From: DASWIG01 sp965371445
GTDB taxonomy: Bacteria; Acidobacteriota; Thermoanaerobaculia; Multivoradales; J023
Reading direction: 5' to 3'
NCBI GenBank assembly: GCA_965371445.1
Contig: CBDUYN010000032.1
Location: 4,360 to 68,359, forward strand
Length of the DNA: 64,000 nucleotides
A program made the translations under genes and the position numbers. The notes below the pieces were generated by a model. It made no database searches. It worked only from the letters and a program-made list of their open reading frames with translations, and was not told the DNA's origin. This document shows, piece by piece, positions 34,686 through 42,126 of the stretch; within the stretch, counting starts at the first letter, position 1; every line of letters begins with the position of its first letter.

Positions 34686-34904
34686 CTACGCAAAGATGAG
34701 GCGGCCCCTCGGCTCCGGAACGGAGCGACCCAGCTCCCGGGCTGTCTCAATCCACTCGCGGATGATGACCTGGGCGTTCGCGAGAGCCGCGGATTGACTC
34801 GGACCGTCCGCGGCACAACCTGGTAGCTCCGGGACCTCGGCGATGAAGGACTCGTCCTCGTCGCTCCAGTAGAGAATGACCTCGTAACGGTATTCAGTCT
34901 CCAT
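34686..34904 (-). CDS. hicB: HicB-family antitoxin
   Basis: 72 aa. YEVILYWSDEDESFIAEVPELPGCAADG and ALANAQVIIREWIETARELG are the partial RNase H-like fold of HicB antitoxins, which bind and block the HicA mRNA interferase. No DNA-binding extension is present. The ATG at 34904 lies inside the end of hicA, an 11-nt overlap, the usual toxin-first operon order. The antitoxin frame is intact while the toxin frame is broken. Confidence 0.88.
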   Translation of the reverse strand: METEYRYEVILYWSDEDESFIAEVPELPGCAADGPSQSAALANAQVIIREWIETARELGRSVPEPRGRLIFA

Positions 34905-35156
34905 CTTCGAGCTCTCCGAGCTTGTGTTTCAAGATGACGTTGCGAACCTGCTTGACCTGGTATGCCTTGCCGAGGCCGCGCTTGGGTTGCAGGTTCAGAA
35001 TCTCTTCAACCCCCTCTCGGGAGAAGATGTGGTGGCTGCCTCGGATTCTCTCGTTGAAGCCCAGGCGCCGGAGCAGGGAAACCAGCTGTTCAAAGGGATG
35101 CTGGCATCCGAGGTGCCCCGAAGGACCGCGTCGAGAGTCTTCTCGAATCTACCCAT
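34894..35156 (-). pseudogene. hicA: hicA toxin gene split between two frames at a -1 slippery heptamer
   Basis: From the ATG at 35156 the first 21 codons read MGRFEKTLDAVLRGTSDASI-P in one frame. From 35094 down to the TGA at 34896-34894 the rest reads in the -1 frame: FEQLVSLLRRLGFNERIRG, SHHIFSREGVEEILNLQPK, YQVKQVRNVILKHKLG. Together they match a full HicA mRNA interferase, including the catalytic His in GSHHIF. The two frames meet at C-CCT-TTG (35097-35091), which has the phase of a canonical X-XXY-YYZ slippery site. It is either inactivated by a one-base loss or translated by -1 frameshifting. It overlaps hicB by 11 nt. TATGCT (plus-strand AGCATA, about 35221-35226) could be its -10. Confidence 0.8.
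35091..35097 (-). other. canonical -1 frameshift heptamer C-CCT-TTG in hicA
   Basis: Read on the minus strand in the zero frame set by the ATG at 35156, the bases split as C|CCT|TTG. Slipping back one base gives CCC TTT followed by GAA CAG CTG, exactly the frame of the rest of HicA. I did not identify a clear downstream stem-loop or an upstream Shine-Dalgarno stimulator. Confidence 0.6.
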
Positions 35157-35255
35157 CCCAGGCGCCGCATTGACAGAGCGCTTCTTCGAGGATTCGCTGT
35201 GCTGAGCCCAACATGCAGCCAGCATAGCACCTCTCAAACCCAGGTGCTCGGCCGT

Positions 35256-36173
35256 TCAGCCTTCGACCTGAGGTGCAGCGGTCACCGGCCATCGCGCCGC
35301 GGTCAAAGTACCGCCCAGGATGAGAAGCGACCCGCCGACGGTCCAGACGTCGGGGACCTCGCTCAGGAAGACGAAACCGAAGACGATGGCGAAGAGGATC
35401 TGCAGATAGAGAATGACGCTCGTCGCGGCGGCGGAGACGTGCCGCATACCCCGCGTCAGGTAGACCTGTCCTCCCTGGGCTCCGAGGCTGACGCCGAGGA
35501 GCAGGAGCCAGTCCCAGGCGCTGGGCCACACCCATCCCGGAGCGACGGCGAGGAACGTCGCCGGCACGGCCACCAGCGGAAAGTAAAAGATGATGACGAG
35601 CTCGTGCTCGACGGGAGCGAGGCGGCGCACCAGGACGTGGGCGGCCGACATCAGGACGGCCCCCATGACGGCAACGGTCATGACGAACGTCGAGAGCCCG
35701 GCGTTGGCGCCGCCGAAGAGGCTGGCCGGACGGGCGATCAGGAGCACTCCCGTCAGACCCAGGACGATCGCGATGACGAGGCGCGGCGTCGTCCGTTCCT
35801 TGAGGTAGAGGGCGGCGAGGGGGGCGGTGAAGATCGGGCTCGAGAACTGGATGACCATCGCCTCGGCGAGGGGCAGGTGGGTCACCGAGTAGAAAAAGCA
35901 GGTCAGGGCGGCGGCCCCGAAGACTCCGCGCAGCAACAAGAGGCGCTTGTGCGGGCCACCCCACCACGCGACGCCGGCACGGCGCAGCAGGATCCAGGTG
36001 AAAACGAGCGTCATCAACGAACGGACGAAGACGATCTCGAGACTCGGCAGCCGGGCTCCGGCAAGCCGGGCGAGAAGAGCCATGACGCTGAAGCTGAAGG
36101 CCGCGACGACCAGGGCGGAGGCGCCGACGGGCGTCCGTGTGGGTGGTGGCTCGGCGGACATCGACGCGAGCAT
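35256..36173 (-). CDS. EamA/DMT-family transporter
   Basis: 305 aa with ten predicted membrane helices in two EamA repeats. First repeat: SFSVMALLARLAGARLPSLEIVFVRSL ... FFYSVTHLPLAEAMVIQFSSPIF...LKERTTPRLVIAIVLGLTGV. Second repeat: GAQGGQVYLTRGMRHVSAAATSVILYLQILFAIVFGFVFLSEVPD. These are the signature halves of drug/metabolite exporters. The substrate is not predictable. The ATG at 36173 is listed; ATG at 36161 (MSAEPPP) is equally possible. It lies immediately beside the 42-bp tandem repeat. Confidence 0.88.
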   Translation of the reverse strand: MLASMSAEPPPTRTPVGASALVVAAFSFSVMALLARLAGARLPSLEIVFVRSLMTLVFTWILLRRAGVAWWGGPHKRLLLLRGVFGAAALTCFFYSVTHLPLAEAMVIQFSSPIFTAPLAALYLKERTTPRLVIAIVLGLTGVLLIARPASLFGGANAGLSTFVMTVAVMGAVLMSAAHVLVRRLAPVEHELVIIFYFPLVAVPATFLAVAPGWVWPSAWDWLLLLGVSLGAQGGQVYLTRGMRHVSAAATSVILYLQILFAIVFGFVFLSEVPDVWTVGGSLLILGGTLTAARWPVTAAPQVEG

Positions 36174-36202
36174 AGCGCGTGGGGCCGGGACCGAATATCG
36201 AA

Positions 36203-36443
36203 GAACGCGTGCGCCAAGCTGGTGGAGGCGTCCTGGGATCTCCAGGACGCGTGCGCCAAGCTGGTTAAGCCGTCCTGGGATCTCCAGAACGCGTGCCCCA
36301 GACTGGTGGAGGCGTCCTGGGATCTCCAGGACGCGTGCGCCAAGCTGGTTAAGCTGTCCTGGGATCTCCAGAACGCGTGCACCAAGCTGGTTAAGCGTCC
36401 TGGGTTTTCCAGGATGCGTGCGCCAAACCGGTGGAGTCGCGCC
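36203..36443. repeat. tandem repeat, 42-bp unit, about 5.7 copies with an 84-bp higher-order period
   Basis: Units start at 36203, 36245, 36287, 36329, 36371 (41 bp) and 36412 (partial). Consensus opening is GRACGCGTGCGCCAAGCTGG and the closing part is GTCCTGGGATCTCCA. Units 1 and 3 share GAACGCG and GTGGAGGCG, while units 2 and 4 share GGACGCG and GTTAAGC, so the true period is 84 bp. Each junction forms a hairpin (TCCTGG-GATCT-CCAGGA). The plus strand is open through it, reading 14-residue units such as DACAKLVKPSWDLQ, and the minus strand is open as well, but no start signal or family is seen. Confidence 0.92.
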
Positions 36444-36547
36444 GAGCCCACCTTGTCGCGGGACGAGCTGGAACGTAGGCTTGAGGGTCGGGACTGATCT
36501 CCGGAGCCCGGGCGTGGAAAGGCGAAGGCTCCTGGGAAGTCGCCTAG

Positions 36548-36718
36548 GCGGAGAGCCTCTGGGGCGTCGTCCTGATGAGGAAGGGCCGCTACGAGGAGGC
36601 CGAGCCGTTTCTGATCGACGGTTACCGGACCCTTCGGGACGAGCGGGGTGCGGAGGCGACCTATACGCGTAACGCCTGTCGACGTCTCGTCGAGCTCTAC
36701 GCCCTCTGGGGACGGCCG
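36548..36718 (+). pseudogene. relic of a TPR region, C-terminal end of a kinase/TPR-type protein
   Basis: After an in-frame TAG at 36545-36547 the frame reads ESLWGVVLMRKGRYEEAEPF then LIDGYRTLRDERGAEATYTR and ACRRLVELYALWGRP. This is the final TPR unit common in large bacterial Ser/Thr kinase-TPR proteins (G-R-Y-E-E-A-E-P-L, T-R-x-A-x-x-R-L-V-x-L-Y-x-x-W-G-R-P). Nothing upstream restores the protein, and the 3' end runs into the last codons of the convergent CHAD gene. It is a truncated remnant. Confidence 0.65.
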
Positions 36719-38280
36719 CCTCCAGGCTGGTTGAAGAGATCCCGGAACGTCTGCCGGTTCGGTGGCGCGGAGAAGCGGGCGAATCGATCGGCGAACTTCC
36801 GCCGCTCCTTCTCCTGCAGGAGACGGAACCCGGTTACCAGCTCCCCCGTCGCCAGAAGGGTGTCGACCGAGGCCGCCCCCGCGTCCGACATCTCATGGGC
36901 CAGCTCCCGGAGCTTCTCCTGCTGGACCTCGAGGTCGTTGAAGTCGCCGAGGTTGTCCTGAAGCTGCTTCAAGGCACGGACCAGACCGTCGATCTTTTTC
37001 GTCGGGTAGAGGCTACGGAAAAACTCCAGCAGATAACGCAGCTTCTTGCAGTCGATGCGCAACTTGTGGAACGCCTCGGCCGGCGTCTCGTCCCGGATCA
37101 CCCGGCCTTTTTTCCACACCCGGCGCCAGGCCTTCCAGATGCGCTCCGAGGCCAGCTCCCGGATCGGCCGCGAGGCGTTGGGGCAGGCGGTCGCCTCTTC
37201 CGTCGCGCCAGCGCTCGACGCCTCTTCGAGGAACTGCCGCCAGGCCCGGACGATCTTGCCGTAGCGCAACGAGTCGAGCCGGCGGACCAGACGCCGCTGC
37301 TCGCCGCGCTGGCGCTTCACCAGGAAGCGGCGTAGCGGCTCCAGATGGCCACGGATCTCCTCTGGCAACGCCGCTTCGTAAGCGTCCATCTTCAGGAGGT
37401 AGACGTCCATGTCGCGGGTCGGTCCCGTGATCGAGCCGAGCCACTTGAATTCATTGCGGAAGTGCTCGACCACCTGCGCTGGGAAAACCCGGGGGATCTG
37501 GGTCAGGGCCGAACGCGTGCGGCGCACGGCGACCCGGAAGTCGTGCAGGAACTCAGAGTCGAGGTCACGGCGGGTGCCGTCCTCGTTGCGAAGCATGGTG
37601 GCGAAAAGCTCGTGCAGGATCGAGGCCGCGGCGATGTCGGAGCGGGCCCCGGCGTCGAGCTCCAGACGTATCTTCGACGAATAGTCGCCGGGGTAGCGTC
37701 CGACGGCCCCGAGCGCGGCCGCGAGCTCGTCGTGGACCGACGGCTCCAGGCCGAGGTTTTCCTCGATGCGGCGGCGTACGTCCTCGTGCTCGGTGTCGTA
37801 GCCGCGCAGGGCTTCGAGGCGCAGGGTCGCCGGCAAGGGGTTGCGCTCCTCGGCCCCGGGAACGCCCGCCCGGCTCCGGCGCAGCCGCACCCGCGCCACC
37901 GTCTTTTCCTCGTCGTCGAGGACGTGGAGCGTCTCCCCAACCGTTTCCAGCTCGAGGATGGGGAGGAGACGACGCATCTCGAGGATCGGCTCGAGATCGC
38001 CCCTCAGAGCCCCCGGAGGGAAGTCCCAGGAGAAGCCGGGGACGGCTTTGGTCAGCAGACGATGCCGCAGGGAACCGTCCGCATGACGCCAGACGAGCAA
38101 CTTCCGGGACTCCCGGGGCGTCGAGAGGAGCGTGCCGCCGTCCGCGTGGAGGCGCCAGTCGAAGGTGTCGTAGTAGGTGACGACGCTCGTGGGATGCGCC
38201 TCGCGCCGGACGCGGTAGCGCCGTGCCAGGTCCTCGAAAGCCTCTTCGGCGGCCTCTGCCGAAGGCATGGTGTAGATCAA
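36697..38280 (-). CDS. CYTH-CHAD domain protein
   Basis: 527 aa from a TTG at 38280 (AAGGAG 10 nt upstream; ATG at 38268 would be 22 nt away). The N-terminal 200 residues are a CYTH-like (triphosphate tunnel) domain with VVTYYDTFDWRL and LRHRLLTKAVPG. The C-terminal 300 residues are a CHAD domain rich in conserved His/Arg/Lys: FLHDFRVAVRRTRSAL, FRNEFKWLGSITGPTRDMDV, FHKLRIDCKKLRYLLEFF and LKQLQDNLGDFNDLEVQ. CHAD domains bind inorganic polyphosphate, so the protein is probably cytoplasmic and polyphosphate-granule associated. The CYTH ExExK signature is not obvious, so catalysis by that half is uncertain. It lies 39 nt downstream of the lysine-tailed HhH gene. Confidence 0.88.
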   Translation of the reverse strand: MIYTMPSAEAAEEAFEDLARRYRVRREAHPTSVVTYYDTFDWRLHADGGTLLSTPRESRKLLVWRHADGSLRHRLLTKAVPGFSWDFPPGALRGDLEPILEMRRLLPILELETVGETLHVLDDEEKTVARVRLRRSRAGVPGAEERNPLPATLRLEALRGYDTEHEDVRRRIEENLGLEPSVHDELAAALGAVGRYPGDYSSKIRLELDAGARSDIAAASILHELFATMLRNEDGTRRDLDSEFLHDFRVAVRRTRSALTQIPRVFPAQVVEHFRNEFKWLGSITGPTRDMDVYLLKMDAYEAALPEEIRGHLEPLRRFLVKRQRGEQRRLVRRLDSLRYGKIVRAWRQFLEEASSAGATEEATACPNASRPIRELASERIWKAWRRVWKKGRVIRDETPAEAFHKLRIDCKKLRYLLEFFRSLYPTKKIDGLVRALKQLQDNLGDFNDLEVQQEKLRELAHEMSDAGAASVDTLLATGELVTGFRLLQEKERRKFADRFARFSAPPNRQTFRDLFNQPGGGRPQRA

Positions 38281-38319
38281 GATGAGACGTCTCCTTGGAA
38301 GGCCGCTTCGCGCTCTGCT

Positions 38320-38748
38320 TTACTTTTTCTTCTTTTTGCCGGCCTTCTTCTTGCCGGCCTTCTTTTTGCCGGCCTTCTTCTTGTCGGCCTTCTTCTTGTC
38401 GGCCTTCTTCTTGTCGGCCTTCTTGTCAGCCTTCTTCTTGTCGGCCTTCTTGTCAGCCTTCTTCTTGTCGTCGTCTTTCTTGCCCATCTTCCTGGCCTTT
38501 CCTTTCTTGCCTTTCTTGTCTTTCTTCTTGTCTTTCTTGACGGAAGTGTCCTCTCCGACCTCTTCCAGGACGCGCACGGCCGCCTGGCGTACCATCGAAG
38601 CGCGGTAGACGCCGAAGCCCGGCACGGTGCGGATCTGCTCGATCGTGGCTGTTGCGAGATCGGCGACAGCGTGAAATCCGTGTTCGCTTAGCCGCTGGAC
38701 GGTCCTCTCGCCGACGGTCCGCAAATCGGTCAACTGAGGTGGGTTCAT
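38320..38748 (-). CDS. helix-hairpin-helix protein with a long Lys/Ala/Asp-rich tail
   Basis: 142 aa from an ATG with a very strong Shine-Dalgarno (GGAGGAGGAGAG). Residues about 1-66 form a helix-hairpin-helix domain (LRTVGERTVQRLSEHGFHAV, IRTVPGFGVYRASMVRQAAV), which binds DNA non-specifically. From about residue 70 the sequence is repeats of ADKKK then AGKKK, ending in a lysine run, resembling histone-H1-like or HU-tail nucleoid proteins. The encoding DNA (about 38330-38530) is a low-complexity CTTCTTCTTGTCGGC repeat. The downstream gene encodes a polyphosphate-binding CHAD protein. Probable nucleoid- or polyphosphate-associated protein. Confidence 0.82.
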   Translation of the reverse strand: MNPPQLTDLRTVGERTVQRLSEHGFHAVADLATATIEQIRTVPGFGVYRASMVRQAAVRVLEEVGEDTSVKKDKKKDKKGKKGKARKMGKKDDDKKKADKKADKKKADKKADKKKADKKKADKKKAGKKKAGKKKAGKKKKK

Positions 38749-38781
38749 CTCTCCTCCTCCTGAGTTTTTCCTGGACGTCGT

Positions 38782-39342
38782 CTACTCTAGCCTAGCCGTG
38801 GAGGACCGTAAAGCCTTCTCCACCATGCGCACGACGGTGCCCTCGAGCCCGGATACGTCGTCGCGGTCTCTCCAGGCGACCGCCAGGCACTCCTCGCCGC
38901 TCGGCCGCAGGTCCTCTTCCGGGTCGGCTTCGAAAAGGAACCGGACGTCGTAGTGGAGGTGAGCGGGGACCGCCGCCGAAGGCGGGATGGTGTGGACGTC
39001 GACGTCGAAGACCCGACGCTCGCCCTCAAGGCTTCGCAGCCCCGTCTCCTCCCTGGCCTCCCGGGCCGCCACTGCGAAGAGGTCGGCTTCTCCGTCGGCG
39101 TGACCGCCGGGCTGGATCCACTTGTCGAGCTTCCGGTGGTGGACCAGGAGGAAGCGCGTCCTTGCCGCGTCGACGATGAAGGCGGACGCGGTCAGGTGTC
39201 CCTGGAGGTTGGAGCGATGGAGGACGGTCGCGTGGGTGGTGACGAAGCGGCGCAGCATCTCGATCGAGAAGCGTTCTTCGTCGCTTGCCGGCGCGAACGT
39301 CGCAAGGAGCGAGAGGATCTCGCGTCGCGGGTTTTCTCCCAT
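38782..39342 (-). CDS. Nudix hydrolase
   Basis: 186 aa from the ATG at 39342 (MGENPRREIL); eleven further upstream codons are open but lack a start signal. The Nudix box is GGHADGEADLFAVAAREARE followed by ETGL, carrying the metal-binding glutamates. KLDKWIQPGGHADGE and the preceding ASAFIVDAARTRFLLVHHRK strand are typical of the subfamily that hydrolyses nucleoside or sugar diphosphates. The exact substrate is not predictable. It is probably a stand-alone housekeeping or detoxifying enzyme. It may form the head of a minus-strand run with the HhH and CHAD genes (33-nt gap). Confidence 0.88.
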   Translation of the reverse strand: MGENPRREILSLLATFAPASDEERFSIEMLRRFVTTHATVLHRSNLQGHLTASAFIVDAARTRFLLVHHRKLDKWIQPGGHADGEADLFAVAAREAREETGLRSLEGERRVFDVDVHTIPPSAAVPAHLHYDVRFLFEADPEEDLRPSGEECLAVAWRDRDDVSGLEGTVVRMVEKALRSSTARLE

Positions 39343-39453
39343 GCCGCCGAGTCTACCGGGAAAGGCGGCACCCACGCGAGGCTAGAAGCCCAGGATGTCG
39401 ACCCCTTCGGCGACCGGTTGGTCGATCTCCATCTCCGGGGACGAGCCCGGCGG

Positions 39454-39482
39454 TTGCCTGGCCTTCTGCACTGTGGCATGAT
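39454..39482 (+). promoter_or_regulatory. probable promoter of the TonB-dependent receptor gene
   Basis: TTGCCT (39454-39459), a 17-nt spacer and CATGAT (39477-39482), giving a 5' leader of about 135 nt. The rest of the 281-nt gap 39343-39623 holds no recognisable gene. On the minus strand a short frame ends EIDQPVAEGVDILGF at 39382, which may be a trace of a lost gene. Confidence 0.5.
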
Positions 39483-39623
39483 CCGGGTCAAAGAGGTCAA
39501 CGGGTGGAGACGTGCCCCCCCCGAGTCGGACAGCATCCGGCGCCTTCCCAGCTCGGGCGCGGACAGTCGAGCCTGGCGAAGGCGTCAGAGAGAATTCGAG
39601 AACCAAACCCTAGGAGAGCGATC

Positions 39624-42044
39624 ATGAAGAGACTTGAGCTGAAGAGTCCCGCGGCACTAGCTGTCTTGGCGGGCCTCGTCCTGTCCATCACGACCTTGGG
39701 CTTCCCGGCCTTTGCGCAGGAAGCCGAGGAGCCCCAAGCCGACAAAGAGGAGGAATTTGCCGAGGTGATCACGGTCACGGCCCGAAAGCGCGAGGAGTCG
39801 CTCCAGGACGTGCCCTTCTCCGTGGTGGCGACCACCGAGGAAGCCCTTCGCGACCGCGGCGTCCAGACCCTGGAGGACGTGTCCGCGAACGTGGCCGGGT
39901 TCACCGTACAGAACCTGGGTCCCGGCCAGAGCCAGGTCGCCATGCGTGGCGTCTCGGCCGGCCAGATCGTGCGCGACCAGCCCGGCGTCAAAGAGCAGGT
40001 GGGCGTCTATCTCGACGAATCGGTGATCTCGCTCTCGCTCTTCACACCGGACCTCGATCTCTTCGACATGAACCGTGTGGAGGTGCTGCGCGGTCCGCAG
40101 GGCACGCTTTTCGGCTCCGGGTCGCTCTCCGGCACGGTGCGCTACATCAGCAACCAGCCCGAGATCGGCGTCTCCGAGTCCTTCGGCGAGTTCAGCGTCG
40201 ACTTCATCGACGACGGTGACTTCGGCGGGACCGCCAAGGTGGCCGGCAACGTGCCGCTCGGCGACAACGCCGCCATGCGCATCACCGCGTACTTCACCGG
40301 CTACGGCGGCTACATGGACGCCGTGCAGCCCGACTTGAGCGTCAACGAGGACGTCAACAGCGGCGACCGGGTGGGCCTCAGGTGGGCGTTTCGGTTCGAG
40401 CCCAGCGACCGCGTGACCGTGACGCCGCGTGTCATCTACCAGGAAGTGACGATGGACGGCTGGAACCGCATCGACGACTACAACATCCTGGCCAACCCCT
40501 TCACGACGACGCGGCCGGCGGTGGAGCTCGGCGAACGGCAGCTCTTCACGCAGTTCGAGGAGCCCTTTACCGACGAATTCCTGCTCGCGGATTTGAACAT
40601 CGAAATCCTCTTCGGCGACGTCCTCCTGACGTCGGTCACCTCCTACACGGACCGTGACGTCCTGGTGGTTCGCGACGCGACCGCGCTCACCGCCAGCATC
40701 ACCGGCGGCTCGATCGGCCTTCCCGAATCCATCTACACGATCGACGGGCCGCTCGACGACGCCACCACCGCGGAGGTGATCACGCAGGAGCTGCGGCTCT
40801 CCGGCCTCAAGAACCAGGTGCAGTGGGTCCTCGGCTTGTTCTACAGCACCACGGAGCGCGACTACGGCCAGAGCCTGCTGGTCTCCGGGTTTGAAGCGGG
40901 CACCGGCATTCCTACCGCGGGAAGCTTCGGGGCGGGCACGGACGTCCTGTTTTTCTCCGACCTGGCCTATGAATTCGATCAGCTCGCTGCGTTCGGCGAG
41001 CTGACCTATTCCGTCAACGACCGCTTCGACCTGACCGGAGGTCTGCGCTGGTACGACTTCGAGGAGGACCGCGTACAGACTTTCGACGGCATTTTCGCGG
41101 ATCCCGGGACGACTCTGGGGGCCAGCACGGCCGACGGCGTCGCGCCGCGTCTGATCGCCAGCTACCAGGTCAACGACGGCACCCAGTTGAACGCCCAGAT
41201 CTCCAAGGGCTTCCGGTTGGGCGGGATCAACGATCCGTTGAACGTCCCCTTGTGCACCCCCCAGGACCTCGTGACCTTCGGCGGACGCGAGACCTGGGAA
41301 GACGAGGAGCTGTGGAACTACGAGATCGGCGCCAAGTCGACGGTCATGGGAGGACGCGGCACGTTCAACATCGCGGCGTTCTACATGGACATCAGCGACC
41401 TGCAGGCGACCGTCACCGCGGGCTCGTGCTCGTCGCGTGTCGTCTTCAACGTCCCGGACGCTCGCAGCTCGGGTGTCGAGCTGGAATTCGCGGGGGCGCC
41501 GAACGCCAACTTCGACTTTGCCATCTCGGCGAGCTACAACGACTCCGAGCTCCAGTCGACCCTGACCTCCACCGACGCGGCCGGCAACGTCACGGTCGTC
41601 TCGGGCATTCAGAAGGGCAACCGCCTGCCGACCGTCCCGGAGCTCCAGTTCGCCGCCGCGGCCACCTATCAGTGGCAGATGTCGGGCGACCGGTTGGGCT
41701 TTCTCACCGGCGTCTATCAGCATGTCGGCTCGCGCTTCACGCAGATCGGCGACCAGGCGGCAGGCTTCGGCACCGTGAACCTGCTGGCTTTCGACCCCAA
41801 CAACATCGGCGGTCCGTTGACGGCCGATACCTTCACCTTCAATCCGGAGCTGCCGGCCTACGACATCGTCAACCTGCGACTCGGCGTGAGGAGCGAGAGG
41901 TGGGAGGCGGCCCTTTTCGTCAACAATGCGACCGACGAACGGGCCTTGCTGGCGCTCGACCAGGAGCGCGGCACCCTCGCCCGGGTGGGCTACCTGACCA
42001 ACCAGCCGCGGACGTTCGGCGTCTCGACGCGGGTGAAGTTCTAG
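39624..42044 (+). CDS. TonB-dependent outer-membrane receptor
   Basis: 806 aa from the ATG at 39624 with AGGAGAG upstream. A signal peptide (1-31, ending PAFAQ) leads to a TonB-box-like EEFAEVITVTARKREESLQD. The plug domain has DVPFSVVATTEEAL, QVAMRGVSAGQ and MNRVEVLRGPQGTLFGSGSL, and the beta-barrel runs to the C-terminal aromatic residue (STRVKF). It imports a bulky ligand (siderophore, cobalamin or glycan) with TonB-ExbBD energy. The Val-rich plug (GVYLDESVISLSLF) resembles the iron-complex/sucrose-type receptors of Proteobacteria and Acidobacteria. No substrate genes are adjacent. Three consecutive CTAG units follow the stop. Confidence 0.93.
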   Translation: MKRLELKSPAALAVLAGLVLSITTLGFPAFAQEAEEPQADKEEEFAEVITVTARKREESLQDVPFSVVATTEEALRDRGVQTLEDVSANVAGFTVQNLGPGQSQVAMRGVSAGQIVRDQPGVKEQVGVYLDESVISLSLFTPDLDLFDMNRVEVLRGPQGTLFGSGSLSGTVRYISNQPEIGVSESFGEFSVDFIDDGDFGGTAKVAGNVPLGDNAAMRITAYFTGYGGYMDAVQPDLSVNEDVNSGDRVGLRWAFRFEPSDRVTVTPRVIYQEVTMDGWNRIDDYNILANPFTTTRPAVELGERQLFTQFEEPFTDEFLLADLNIEILFGDVLLTSVTSYTDRDVLVVRDATALTASITGGSIGLPESIYTIDGPLDDATTAEVITQELRLSGLKNQVQWVLGLFYSTTERDYGQSLLVSGFEAGTGIPTAGSFGAGTDVLFFSDLAYEFDQLAAFGELTYSVNDRFDLTGGLRWYDFEEDRVQTFDGIFADPGTTLGASTADGVAPRLIASYQVNDGTQLNAQISKGFRLGGINDPLNVPLCTPQDLVTFGGRETWEDEELWNYEIGAKSTVMGGRGTFNIAAFYMDISDLQATVTAGSCSSRVVFNVPDARSSGVELEFAGAPNANFDFAISASYNDSELQSTLTSTDAAGNVTVVSGIQKGNRLPTVPELQFAAAATYQWQMSGDRLGFLTGVYQHVGSRFTQIGDQAAGFGTVNLLAFDPNNIGGPLTADTFTFNPELPAYDIVNLRLGVRSERWEAALFVNNATDERALLALDQERGTLARVGYLTNQPRTFGVSTRVKF

Positions 42045-42064
42045 CTAGCTAGGACGCCCTCCTT

Positions 42065-42088
42065 CGCCCAGGGTTTCAACCCTGGGCG
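42065..42088. repeat. REP-like perfect hairpin between convergent genes
   Basis: CGCCCAGGGT-TTCA-ACCCTGGGCG, a 10-bp perfect stem with a 4-nt loop, between the TonB receptor stop (42044) and the phosphatase stop (42127). It is symmetrical, so it could terminate transcription from both sides. It differs in sequence from the elements at 5458 and 51614 but has the same placement. Confidence 0.85.
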
Positions 42089-42126
42089 GGCGAGCGAGCC
42101 ACGCTCCATGACCCGAGGAGCCGGCC

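Noticed and set aside
36203..36443. CRISPR array
   Set aside because: Units are directly adjacent with no unique spacers, the 42-bp units vary internally with an 84-bp order, and no cas genes are nearby.
38320..38530. Lysine-rich tail as a low-complexity artefact rather than a gene
   Set aside because: A clear HhH domain and a very strong ribosome-binding site precede it in the same frame, so it was kept as a real protein.
39382..39606. 74-codon minus-strand frame ending in VAEGVDILGF
   Set aside because: The last residues look protein-like, but the rest is low-complexity, lies under the receptor promoter and has no start signal. At most a trace of a lost gene.
42041..42053. CTAGCTAGCTAG run after the TonB receptor stop as a binding site
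   Set aside because: CTAG is rare in GC-rich DNA, which makes it noticeable, but it is only 12 bp and may simply be a multiple-stop tail next to the hairpin.
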